64,000 nt of DNA, taken from assembly GCF_027244095.1 (NCBI RefSeq), contig NC_069658.1:35304501-35368500 (forward strand), in the 5' to 3' direction. The position numbers were made by a program, and so were the translations under genes. The DNA comes from Hemicordylus capensis. Its lineage: Eukaryota > Chordata > Lepidosauria > Squamata > Cordylidae. Numbering within the stretch: position 1 is the stretch's first letter; each line of letters starts with the position of its first letter. Positions 10,784-21,454 of this stretch are shown here, in pieces. The notes beneath the pieces were generated by a model, which was not told the DNA's origin, did no database searches, and was given only the letters and a program-made list of their open reading frames with translations.

Positions 10784-11467
10784 CATTGCTCTCAGTGCTT
10801 CAAAAATAGCAGAAAGAGAGAGAGAGGAAGGGGGGAGTGGATTAATTGGGTAGAAGGAATTGTTCTCCTCCCTATATGATTTGACCATATGATTCCTTGA
10901 CCATAAATACAACTTGCTGCTCATTTGATTATGCCACAACTATAGGATTGCAGCCTTTGTCATGAGTAACTTTCAGTTATTGCAGTGGGTCTACCCTAAG
11001 CAGGATTAACATTGGATACATCCTGTTGTGTTTTGATTTTTATTGATATAATTTGTGTATTAACCCCACTCCACCCGCAAAAAGCCTACAGATATCCATG
11101 GAGGGTGGTGAGAATGGAGAAACATAGCAAATGTATTAAAAGAAACAGGGTATTATGTTGTTCTGGAATTATTTATCTGATTGTGTGTTTTAAAAGCTGA
11201 AAACACTCCAGTTTTTGGAGGACAAATGCAAGCACATTAGTATGTTAGATGAGTTTCCCATTGTCCAATGGCTGTTTTTAAAAGATATAATGCAAGTCTA
11301 ACATCAAGTGGTCCTGTAGAACAGTTATTTTCCTTTTCTGGGATGAAAGTTATTTCTTTTTTTTCTTTTCTAGGATGATTCACTGCCCCAGAATTCACAA
11401 CTTGAGTGATTTAATCTTTGAAAAACTTGTAATGCGTAAAGAAAATGAAAACACATTTAGATAAGTA

Positions 11468-11708
11468 CAGTGGTCCCTCGACTTACGAAGATAATCCGAT
11501 CCGAACGCACGTTCGTAGGTCGGAATTTTCGTAAGTCGAAAAGCGCATCCACGGAGGTCCAGAAACACTTGTAAGTCAAGGAAACCGCATCTAAAAATTC
11601 GTAGGTCGAGGAAGCCGCATCTAAACTGGCAACGACTTCCGGTATTTTTTGTCGTTCGTATGTTGAAATCTTCGGATGTCGAGTGCTTCGTAAGTCGAGG
11701 GACCACTG
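11468..11708. mobile_element. Tc1/mariner (Tigger-like) MITE
   Basis: The 241-bp element is flanked by TA on both sides and has 23-bp perfect inverted ends beginning CAGTGGTCCCTCGACTTACG. The interior consists of degenerate repeats of 'cgtaagtcga/cgtaggtcg' with no coding capacity. The TA target and CAGTNNTCCCTCG-like end suggest pogo/Tigger mobilisation. Perfect ends suggest a fairly recent insertion. Confidence 0.8.
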
Positions 11709-11959
11709 TAATGGACATCTCAAAATTGTTTCCTTTTTTCAGGCATTGTATTTTAAGATGTATTTTAAAATGCTACTTTGTATTTTGTATTTTTATTGGT
11801 TGTTTACCAAGTATTTTGTATTTTGTAGCTAACATACATCTCCTCAGGTATTTTGTATCTAAAATACTTTTTAGAAGTATTTTGCCTATCTCTGGTTATA
11901 TTGTGTCTTTTTATCCCCCACAGACACCATATCATACTGTTTGAGAAAGATTGTGCAAG

Positions 11960-12335
11960 GAATCCACTCTACTTCACATTTCTATTTCTATCCCACTCTT
12001 CCTCCAAGGAGTGCATTAGGCATGGTTATGTTTGTTCTCACAGCTGTCAGCAACCCTATGAGGTAGGTCAGGTTGAGAGATAAGTGATTGGCCCAGAGTC
12101 TCACTGAATTCCATGGCTAAAGCAGGATTTGAACTCGGGTCTCCTTGGTCCTGGTCCAACACTCTAAACCAGTGTTCTCAACCTATGTTCCTCCAGATGG
12201 TTCTGAACTACAATTCCCATCATCCCCAGCCATAATTTATTGTGCCAGCATATTATGGGAGTTGTAGTTCAGCAACATCTGGAGGAACCCAGATTGAGAA
12301 CTGCTGCTCTAACCACTACACTGTACTGGTGCTCA
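11960..12335 (-). repeat. tRNA-SINE split by a hAT MITE
   Basis: On the minus strand the SINE head is at the right ('gtagtggttagagcag') and the body at the left. The SINE is interrupted at 12170-12306 by a short hAT element. Confidence 0.65.
12170..12306. mobile_element. MER5/Charlie-like hAT MITE nested in SINE
   Basis: The ends CAGTGTTCTCAACC and (reverse) CAGCAGTTCTCAATC resemble Charlie/MER5 ends. It is flanked by 8-bp direct repeats ctctaaac (12162-12169) and ctctaacc (12307-12314). The 137-bp interior has 'tgaactacaattcccatcat' and its near complement, so it is nearly palindromic. Confidence 0.7.
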
Positions 12336-12339
12336 TTGA

Positions 12340-13430
12340 AGGAACTTTAGGAAGCCTCAGGAAATTAAAAGGAGTTGGAGAGAAGAAGAAAACAATAAAT
12401 TTGTGAATTTAAAAACAAATACTGGGTGTTTCCAGTCCTTCACACATACGTTTGGTTAGCATATTACAGTTCAACCTGTGTGCCTCCTCCCCAAAAGTAG
12501 CCCAATTTGTGCATCAACCCCCTGCACACTTATTTGGGAGTAAGTCTCATTCAAGTCAATGGGGTTTCTTTCCAAGTAAACATGGCTAAGTTTGGACTGC
12601 ACAATAAAGCTCTGTAGCTTTTTGCACAGGGAACGAGCTCCTGGAGTCACACAGTGCTGTTTGTGTCTTTGGCAGTCCACTCTTTCATTACTTGCAGTGC
12701 AGTCTGGGGTGGGGGACAGATTGGGCTTTTGCTGATAGAACCTGTGCTCTTTTGTGGTGCAAGAGTGGCTTGTGAGGGGGAGGCATGGGAAGCGAGTTCT
12801 CCCCTGAGAAGTGGCTCCCTCCAACCTCTCTTTCTCTTTCAGAAATCTAACATGTGGGATGCAGCTCAACCATCCATAAATGCACTTTGCTCCTTTCCTG
12901 CCCGCCGCCCATTTTTTCTGGTGCCAACACTGGTCATCAGCACCCTGTGGTGGACGTTGTCCTTGTTAGCTGCAGTGGGAGCTGCTTGCAGGACCAGGAA
13001 CAGAGAGGCGGGAGTTGGGATCAGTTGGGAGAAGGATGCAGCTCCTGACTTTTTCTCCCCACTTGATCTAGAGCACTCTTCTGTCTTCAAGGGGTCTTCC
13101 AACTATTCCCCTGACTTCTCTCTCTCTCCCACCCACCCCCATTCTCCCTCCCAGTCCCTGTACATTAGTTTTTGCGCTCAGCTCACCCCTTCACCGTGAA
13201 GTGTTTTTCTTCCACAGTCCAGCAAGCAAGTCACTGCACTTGGCCCTGCTCACCACCAGAGGCACCTTCTTGTTGCTGCTGGCATCATTGCTCTTGCTTC
13301 CCCCCACTGCCTCTGCTCCTGCTGCCCACGGCTCCTACACACCTGCTGCCAATCCTGCCACCCATACTCCGACTTTTGCTCTCTGCCACTTACCAGTCCG
13401 TTCCCATGGCCTTCAAGCTTCTGACTAGCC
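12340..13430. other. Intergenic DNA, no gene recognised
   Basis: Several open frames of 60-180 codons overlap here on both strands with no conserved domain or consistent splice structure. C/T-rich tracts at 13100-13330 explain most of them. Confidence 0.4.
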
Positions 13431-13439
13431 CCAGGAGCC

Positions 13440-14110
13440 AGCTGGAAAGCAGCAGCACAGGCAGCAGGGGCAGCAAGCAGCAGGGGTGGCAGGTATGGCA
13501 GTGGCGGCAAGGGGCCACAAGTAGTGGCAATCAGTAGGAGCAGCCAGTGGTGGTCACGCTGCAGGTGGCAGAAACAGCAGGAGGCAGGAGCAGCAAGCAG
13601 CAGCACAGGCGACAGGAGTGGTGAGCAGCAGGGAACAGAGGTGGAAGCAGTAGCGGCCGGTGCAGGTGCAGCCGGGGCGGCAAGAGGCACCTTTGTGAAA
13701 ATCAATAGGTGATTACCTCAGCTACTGCCGCACCTGAATGCTGATCCGAGCAGCAGCATGCCACCCAGCACCCACTCCCAGGGCATCGGCTGCATGGAGG
13801 CCAGGTGAATGGTGGAGGTGATCACTCGCTGCAGGAAGTGCTGGATGATGCACTGCTGCTCAGAGCAGTAATCCAGTGTGGTGGTAGTGGAGGTAATCTT
13901 AAAGGCACCCCTCTCTGCCCCCCCGGCAGCGCCCATCCCAGGTGCTACTGGGTGGCAGGCATGGCAGCACGGGTGGCAGCAGCAGCAGCCAGATGCACAA
14001 GCAGCGGCGAGTGGCAGGAGCAGGAAGCAGCAGCCATGCTGCAGGTGGCAGTAAGTGTTGGTGGCGGCAGGAGTGGCAAGCAGCTGCACTGGCAGGAGGA
14101 GTGACAAGAG
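13440..14110. repeat. GCA/GGCAG-rich low-complexity tract
   Basis: The stretch is dominated by irregular CAG, GGCAGCAG and GTGGCAGGAG units. This gives long open frames rich in Ala, Gln, Ser or Cys in several frames, which I treat as compositional artefacts. Confidence 0.6.
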
Positions 14111-14429
14111 GAAGTAGCTGCAAGCGGCAGGTGGCAGGAGTGCAATTACAGGAATTACACCAGTACTGAAATCTGACAGGGTAAGGAAAAATTCTGTTCC
14201 TTTCCATCAGGAAACACAATCGGGTAAGTAAATCTGACAAGGTAAGGAATATTTTCATTACACTGGCACCCCGCAAAGAATTGGTGCCCTAGGCGACCAC
14301 CTAGTTGGCCTAGTGGGCTGGCTAGAAAAATTGGCTTATTTGGCAACTGGGGCCAAAACACAGGCCAATTCTGCACGCAATATATTTCAGAATTCAAACG
14401 CAATCGCAACTGATAATAGAGCAACCAAA

Positions 14430-14600
14430 AGGGTGGGAGAGCAATAGATAGGCACAGAAGGGAGAGATAGGGATAGTGTACAAAGCACCGAGTTTGAGGA
14501 AAGGAGATAGAGAGTTTATCTTTCCTGTTCTACTGGTCTTGTGTGCAATATCTCAGAGATCCTGATCGTTTCTCTGTAAGTCTGTCTGGTAGAGGGCACA
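14430..14600 (-). repeat. Unclassified repeat shared with 45750-45880
   Basis: The segment with 'tttatctttcctgttctact' and 'gatagggatagtgtacaaag' reappears inverted at 45755-45875. I cannot assign a family. Confidence 0.4.
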
Positions 14601-15294
14601 GGGTGAATGCGCAGCACCCAAGACTGTAGCTCTGTGATGTCGTGGATGAATGCAACTCTGGACTTATCTGCCCTTCCTGTTTGACATGAGAAGAACCATT
14701 TTTGTGCCAGAGCTGCTTGGAAGCAGGAAAGAATAACCTCTGAGCATGTGAACTGCACACATGCTCAGGCCTTACATCCCACTGAGAAGAGACCAGTCTG
14801 ACCTTAATGAGGAGAAAGAATGCAAATAACAAAACCAATATTTTTGTCTCCACTCAAAGCAACATTTTAAGGACTAAATAACATAAATGAAACCAATTGT
14901 TTTGAATTACAAGGGGCAGGTGGAGTGAAAGGATTCCACTTTCATCATGAGCTGACCAGGTAGTTGGACAGCCAGCCTAGTGGTGGCTGAGAAATTGGAC
15001 TTTTTAAGGTGCTTTTAAAGAAGCAGAGTGGACTGGTCATATGTTTTAAGATGGGGCCGGTCTCTTCTGAGTCTAGAAACAACAGCTTTGAATTGTACTT
15101 TTTAAAAAAAGTGCTTGTTGAGATTAGGGTTGTGTGTTTTGTATTTTTTCTGTTTTGATTTGTACCAAATCAAAATCAACCCCATTTTGTATTTTGTCCA
15201 AAATTAAGCCTTCTGAATCACCTCAGTTTTGTTTTGTATCCAATTTAACCCGAATCCGAATCTGAATTAATTCAGATTTAAAAATGGGTCACAT

Positions 15295-16440
15295 GGCCAA
15301 AAGAGTGGGTGGGGGTTGTAGTGCCCCATGAGTGGAAGCTACCACAAAAATTTCAAAGGAATTGGGCAAAGGGCTGATTTTTGGTGAATTTTTGGTTTGC
15401 GCATCTTTCAGATTTTCCTCATAGGGTATAATGCAGGTTTCAGGAAAAGTATAGCTTCACACCGGGGGGGGGGAGGGGTGGCCCATCGTGGAATGTGGTT
15501 TGTGGTAGTGCCCAGTTGGTGCAAGGAAGCTACCACAATTTTTCCAGAGGAATTTGGCAAAGGGCCGATTTTTAAAGAATTAATGAAGTCTTTCAGATTC
15601 TCTTTCAGATTCTCCTCATAGGGTATAATGGAGGTTTCTGCAGTCCTGTATCTCCACTTGGGGGGCACTGGGGTGGCCCAGAGCAAGTGGCAGAGTAGTG
15701 TACATAGGGTGCCAACCACCCACATGGGTTGCCAACCCATGAAGTACAGGATTTTGTTGTTCTAGAGGTGTTCTGAGTGTAGATTCTCTGGTAGCATATG
15801 AGAGTGGATTCATGGTTTTTCATTAAAAATCTCATTTGCTACCAGAGAATCTAAACTCAACACCTCAGAAACATCAAAGCCCAGTACCCCAATGGGTTTG
15901 CAATCCAGGGGGGTGCTTGGCACCCTCTGTGCACTACACCACTACTTGCTCAGCACCACACCAGTGCCCCCCAAGTGCAGTTATGGGGCTGCTGAAACCA
16001 CCATTATTCCCTCTGGGGGGAAAGCTTAAAGACACTCAAGCTTCCCCAAATCTCAAAAAAATCAGCCCTTTACCCTATTCCGTTGGAATCTGGGTTGTGG
16101 CAGGCACCCCTTGGGGCACTTCCACCCAACCCACTGTTCTGCCCCAGCAGACTCCTTTCTGCCCCAAAGACACTCCAACATTGACAATTCCTAAGAAAGC
16201 AGCCCTTAGGCCAATTCCATGGGAGTCTGGGTTGTGGCAGGCACCCCTTGGGGCACTTCCACTCACCCCACTGTTCTGCCCCAGCAGACCCCTTTCTGCC
16301 CCAAAGGCACTTCAACTTTCACAATTCCTAAGAAAGCAGCCAATTCCATGGGAGTCTGGGTTGTGGCAGGCACCCCTTGGGGCACTTCCACCCAACCCAC
16401 TGTTGTGCCCCAGCAGACCCTTTTCTGCCCCAATTCTGCC
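15295..16440. repeat. Foldback minisatellite of about 120-bp units within hAT-3
   Basis: Units at about 15295-15730 read in reverse. Units at about 15850-16440 read forward, including three nearly identical copies with 'gtctgggttgtggcaggcac'. The turn lies near 15815-15835, with arms gattctctggtagc (15781-15794) and gctaccagagaatc (15838-15851). The same unit type occurs as three copies at 53290-53690, just inside the right end of the 7.35-kb element. Confidence 0.75.
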
Positions 16441-16976
16441 ACAAAGAACATCACCAGGCAGCACACACATTAATGACAACAACAGCAGAGTTTTGCAAAG
16501 AGCCAGGTTTCCCAAGCAGGCATCATATGCGCAGCAGACTAGTAGCCAACAGCAGCATCAAGTGCACCCTGCCCTCCCTTACCCACCCAAGCATTTGTCA
16601 TCCATAGACAGGGACTGAGACTTCCAGAACATGTGATGCGGGTGAAGCAGGGAATGGCAAGGATACAAAACAACATACTCCCACATAAACAAGTTGAAAG
16701 AGTGAAGACTGATGAACGACGGCACTCAATTTTTGGCGCTGTTATTTGGGCATTTTGCGGAAGTTCGGAGCCTGTGGCACCCCAGCGCAGCAGCACCACC
16801 CATTTGTGGATTCAATTAATATTTCAATAAAAACCCTGATGATGCAACAACTCACTATATGACCCAATCCTCATTATATATTACTGTCTGCTAGACATGG
16901 GTGGGTGAAATTTAGCATTTTATAACTGTGTGTGCATGGGTGCGTGCTCTGTGAGAGGGTTGGAGAAGGTTTAGGG

Positions 16977-17111
16977 CAGGCCTGCTCAACTTAGGCATCC
17001 CAGCTGTTTTTGGACTACAACTCCCATAATCCCCGAACACAGTGGCCAACAGCCAGGGATTATGGGAGTTGTAGGCCAACATCTGAAGAGGGCCGAAGTT
17101 GAGCAGCCCTG
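16977..17111. mobile_element. Short hAT-type palindromic MITE
   Basis: The ends are CAGGCCTGCTCAACTT and (reverse) CAGGGCTGCTCAACTT, flanked by gtttaggg (16969-16976) and gtgttggg (17112-17119), which match in 6 of 8. The interior has 'ctacaactcccataatcccc' and its near complement, so the whole 135 bp folds back. It is nested in hAT-3. Confidence 0.65.
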
Positions 17112-17212
17112 GTGTTGGGTTTGTGCTGTGGCCTAATGCTTTGTGCTGCTCTCAAAGTCTGAGTGGCAGACATTTGTGAGGGGGCACCAGTAGCATCAAG
17201 CTCATCAATGGC

Positions 17213-17235
17213 CGCTGCTGCTGCTGCTGCTGCTG
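17213..17235. repeat. (CTG)n short microsatellite
   Basis: A run of seven CTG units inside hAT-3. Confidence 0.8.
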
Positions 17236-18534
17236 GTGGGTTGGAGTGGCTGGGCACATGTGCTTCTGTCTGTGCTGCCACTATAGTCAATCAAGTCACA
17301 GAGTCCTTTGGGGTAGGTTGGTGCATGTGTGTCTGTCTCTCTGTGCTGCCGCTTTAGTCAGTCACAGAGTGCTTCTTTCTATTTTGGAGAAATACAAAGA
17401 AAAGGCTCATACAGCAGACATTATTTTATTTATTTATTTATTTACATTTTCTATCCAGCTCTTCGTCCAAGGAGCCCAGAGTGGTGTACTACTTACTTAA
17501 GTTTCTCCTCACAACAACTCTGTGAAGTAGGTTAGGCTGAGAGAGAAGTGACAGTGGAGTCAATGGTGGAGGATAGGGGCAAAGGGTGATGGAACAGGCA
17601 ATGAATGGAGCTCTCTCTTCACCCACACATGCAGCAGTAAGGAGGAAATGGTGCCCTACACCAGAATATATATTTCTGGTGCAAACTCAGTTCTCTCTTT
17701 CTGGAAATGGGAAATAGAGCCATCAATTCAATAAAGGCAGCTGTGTCTAAACTCCAACTAGTTTCCTTTCCAATGCAAATCTGAAATTTAAAAATGTGTC
17801 ATTCGGGATGTCTTCCTGTATCATGTTACCTCCCAAACCCCCACCCTCCCCATATTCCACTTATATACTTCCCAGTGTGTTAATAGCAAGTGTATGCTTT
17901 TTGCTTTAACCAAGCATAATAGCTTGTGCCTCCCATATGCCTTGAAAGAGACTTGCAGTGTCCTTGCTGGCATTTTGTTTTGTTTTCTGCAAGGGCTTAA
18001 ATATTTTAAATGCAAACAGGACAGGGCATGTGGAATCTTAATCATTGCACACAAAATAATAAAGAGGGAGAAGGCGGGGGCAAAGCTGTAAGAGGTCTCT
18101 CCTCCAGGTGCTCCCAGCAGCCTCCCAGACAGAGTGGGAAGCTCCGGATATTGTTACTTAGAGTTGACAATGAATTGTCTGCTCTCAGCTTACTCATTTC
18201 ATTCTCAGCACACAATTGCATCACAATACAGCTCATTTCTCTTAACTAAATATCCATTGACCAAAGAAATGTGTTCAGAAGCTGTGTCCTTTTTGAATAT
18301 CTTATCTTCTGCTATGCTAATCCTTCTGACAAACACTCAGTCAGTTGCTGCTGGAGTCTGTGTGGAGAGAAAAAAAGGACAATTTGCAATGCAATGCTGA
18401 TGGAGCGCCGAAGCATTTTCTGAAGTAAACAAAATTCGGATCTGAGAGGATGCCATTTCGGCTTGTAAATGAAAATTATCGGAGGTCTAATTCTGGTTTC
18501 GATTTGTAGACAAATAATCCGAAATTGCCATTTT

Positions 18535-18558
18535 CGGGCACAAATCAATTTGTGCCCG
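18535..18558. other. Subterminal palindrome of hAT-3
   Basis: Arms CGGGCACAAAT and ATTTGTGCCCG are separated by two bases and lie 19 bp inside the right end. The counterpart at 46522-46543 has arms GGGCACAGATC/GATCTGTGCCC: paired positions changed together. Confidence 0.85.
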
Positions 18559-18585
18559 AATCAAATGCACAAGCCTAGTTGAGAT

Positions 18586-19270
18586 GCCAGGGTGCTTTCC
18601 AGATTACATTTTGCAACAGGGTAAAATGCTTTGGCTTGGCAGGATCATATTAGAATCTCAAACTCCTACAATGGGAAAATACAGCTATTTTTCTGCAACG
18701 GATTTTCAAAACGTTGTAGCCCTATAACAAAAATAAAATCCGAAATAAGACATCGGAAATGTGAACGGCATCTTGCTGTCAGAGCAGGGATTGCAGTGTC
18801 ACAACACAGGAAGTACGGAAGCACACTTAGCAGATTCATAGTGACCTGTGAATTATATTTTACACGCAAGCTAGAGTTAGTCTTTTGGGGCCAAAATATT
18901 GTTTCAAACTTTTTTTCAGGCTAGGAGAGAAAGAGAGGATTTTTCAAGCCTTGTTTATTCTCAAAGAAGATCTGTTCAAACTTATGCATTTATTCTGATA
19001 CAAGCCTTTTGTGACGACAAGTTATTCTTTTGAGGCGAGCTTTTCCATATAAACCTTTTCTTTTTGAAAAAGAAGACCTTTTATATAAAATCCCTGTACA
19101 CTGACTAATATTAATAGTAGGAAAATAGAAAATAGTACAAAATTGGAAAAGAGCCCATGCCTAAAATATGTCCAGACAATACCCTGGCAATGTCCAGAAG
19201 ATGTTTGTTTCATATCAGGTGGTGGTTTGACTGGGAGAAAACAAGGTCCTGACCTATTTCTCTTGGGAGA
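18586..19270. other. Intergenic DNA, nothing recognised
   Basis: No gene or clear element boundary is visible. Part (about 19034-19290) reappears in reverse near 63190-63250 and 63690-63785. Confidence 0.4.
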
Positions 19271-19274
19271 TTAG

Positions 19275-19700
19275 AAACTTACCTGCTGGGAGTTCTCCAC
19301 ACAGCTGGCTTTACTGTGGGTTTTCTGCGAGGCTTTACTGCAAACTCAAAGTCATCCCAAAAACCTGACACAAAAAGTGGATTTTTTAAATCCCAGATAT
19401 AAATCAGGTTACACTCTAATGCGTAGTGAAAGACCCGAATTTTGTGTGAAGTGCTCCCCAATAGCACACAGTAGTAAATCTGCCCAATAAGTGAATGCAC
19501 AAAAAGTGGATTTATTGGGCAGTAAATCTGCCCAATAAGTGAACCTGACACAAAAAGTGGATTTTTCAAATCCCAGGTATAAATCAGGTTACACTCTAAT
19601 GCATAGTGAAAGACCCAAATTTTGTGTGAAGTGCTCCCCAATAGCACACAGTAGTAAATCTGCCCAATAAGTGAATGCACACCCTCCATTCTGGAGGAGA
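19275..19700 (-). repeat. R1 repeat with internal tandem duplication
   Basis: This R1 copy carries a direct internal repeat: the segment from 'cacaaaaagtggattttt' to 'gtgaatgcac' occurs at about 19368-19500 and 19549-19680. The right inverted arm has single-unit copies at 62045-62260 and 63412-63680. Confidence 0.65.
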
Positions 19701-20109
19701 TGCGAGCTAAAGGGCTTTAAATGCCCTTTGTACAAAATTTCCTATGATACGATAAGTCTTTATTGTCATTGTCCTGTACAGAACAACGAGATTGAAAGAA
19801 TCTACAACAACCTCTACAGGACCTAACAAGAAATAGCTAAATATATCCCAATATACCACCCCCCCCGTAGGATCAGCAGATTTTGGCTACCTATGTGGAT
19901 ATTTCCAAAGATTCTTGGTGGCTGCCAGTCTGTACACCTACTACTTAGGAATTAAAATACTAGCAGATAAGTAGCGATTAAAACCATAGAAATTTCTGTT
20001 AGGAAATGAAAGTATTATCACACTATATATATATATATTTTTAACTCATTTGCACTGAGGAAATCTCTACTTATTCCTCCTTCAGGTTCACTTATTGGAA
20101 ATCTCTCCA

Positions 20110-20330
20110 GAGCCCCTGGTGGCGCAGTGGTAAAACTGCCGCCCTGTAACCAGAAGGTTACAAGTTCGATCCTGACCAGGGGCTCAAGGTTGACTCAGCC
20201 TTCCATCCTTCCGAGGTCGGTAAAATGAGTACCCAGAATGTTGGGGGAAATATGCTAAAATCATTGTAAACCGCTTAGAGAGCTCCGGCTATAGAGCGGT
20301 ATATAAATGTAAGTGCTATTGCTATTGCTA
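20110..20330 (+). repeat. Sauria-type SINE
   Basis: It starts gagcccctggtggcgcagtgg, has a B box (gttcgatcctg), and then the diagnostic block 'ttgactcagccttccatcct' and 'gaggtcggtaaaatgagtac'. The tail is a short (gctatt)n repeat. The conserved block is characteristic of squamate SINEs and is the best organism marker in the window. Confidence 0.85.
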
Positions 20331-21454
20331 TATCTGCTGGTCTTCCTGTCAGCCCAGTCTGTTTGGAGGAATAAGAGCTGAGAGTGCCACAGTATATACT
20401 TCTGACCCCTCATGTGCACACACTTTCCCTTCAGAAATGGATATCAGGAAGTTTTTAATAAAGTGAAAATTAGATGAAGGGGAAACATCACTTCCATTAC
20501 GGGCTGAGTTATAATTGGGCGGAAGGGTTCAAAGAATATGAACCACCCAGCTCCTGGGAGCCACCTGGCTTTCAACTTGCTCCTACCCCAAACTCCAGCC
20601 ACCTCATTCCCAGCTGACAATGAAACCAGCTGGGAAATGCTCCAGAGGGATCCTGGAACAAGCCATTCCAGGATCTGGCCATGCCCCTTGCATGTAACAT
20701 ATCTTGTAAAGGGCATGACCAACCACTTAATTCCCAGCTGACTTTGTTGTCCATTGCATGTTTTCTTTGATCTCTTCCTGAATGAGGAAGAGAAAGAAGA
20801 AAACACTGAGCTGACAATGAAGCCAGCTGGGAAATGAGATCCAGAGGACCGTGCAGGCCCTTCCAGGATCTGGCCATGCCTCCTGCATGTGAAATCACAT
20901 GCAAAGGGCATGCCCAGCACTCAGGAGTATCTATGCAGCCTTCTGGAGCTCCCATGCAGGGGCATGGCTGATATGCGCAAGGGTCTGCTGGAGAGAGCGG
21001 TGAACATGAGCCCACTCTCCCATAGCTATGCACTTGACTTCCATTTGACAAGCAGTTTTTATTGCTCTGACACTGACAGTAACAACCTGTACAGTGGAAA
21101 AGCCATTCCGTACAATGAGAAGGGTGAGAAAATGGTTGAGATCAACAGTGACAGATGACTGCTTATCTGGACTTTGTATGATGCATTCTCATTACAAAGA
21201 TTAATGATATACGTACAAACGAATTCAAAAAGTAATTGGCAAATCTGAACAAAATCGCAGATGTTTCCATTTCACAAATATCTGGTTATCCGTTCTCACA
21301 CTTTGTGCTTAGATCTAATTCTGTGATGGAAATGTTGATTTACTGCCAAATTCTGGTTATGTAATATTGATGCTGGTTTATAACTTTAATAAGTGTGCTG
21401 GGTTGTACATCATGTGAGTTGTGCTTAGAGTAGACCCATTGAAATAATACTATA

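Larger units (their letters stand above)
15125..18577 (-). mobile_element. Internally deleted hAT relative of the 7.35-kb element (hAT-3)
   Basis: The element starts TAGGGTTGTGTG and ends GCACAAGCCTA, with a perfect 8-bp target duplication gttgagat at 15117-15124 and 18578-18585. Its right end, read in reverse, matches the left end of 46501-53852 (a subterminal palindrome at almost the same distance, then AATTTCGG). Its left end matches the right end of that element (minisatellite units in reverse). An internal segment at about 17165-17240 matches the 3' untranslated part near 52550 in reverse. It is therefore a minus-oriented derivative that lost the transposase. It carries a 135-bp MITE and SINE tail as nested insertions. 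Confidence 0.8.

Noticed and set aside
13200-14276. Overlapping Ala/Pro/Cys/Gln-rich frames on both strands
   Set aside because: Explained by CAG/GGCAG and C/T-rich low-complexity DNA.
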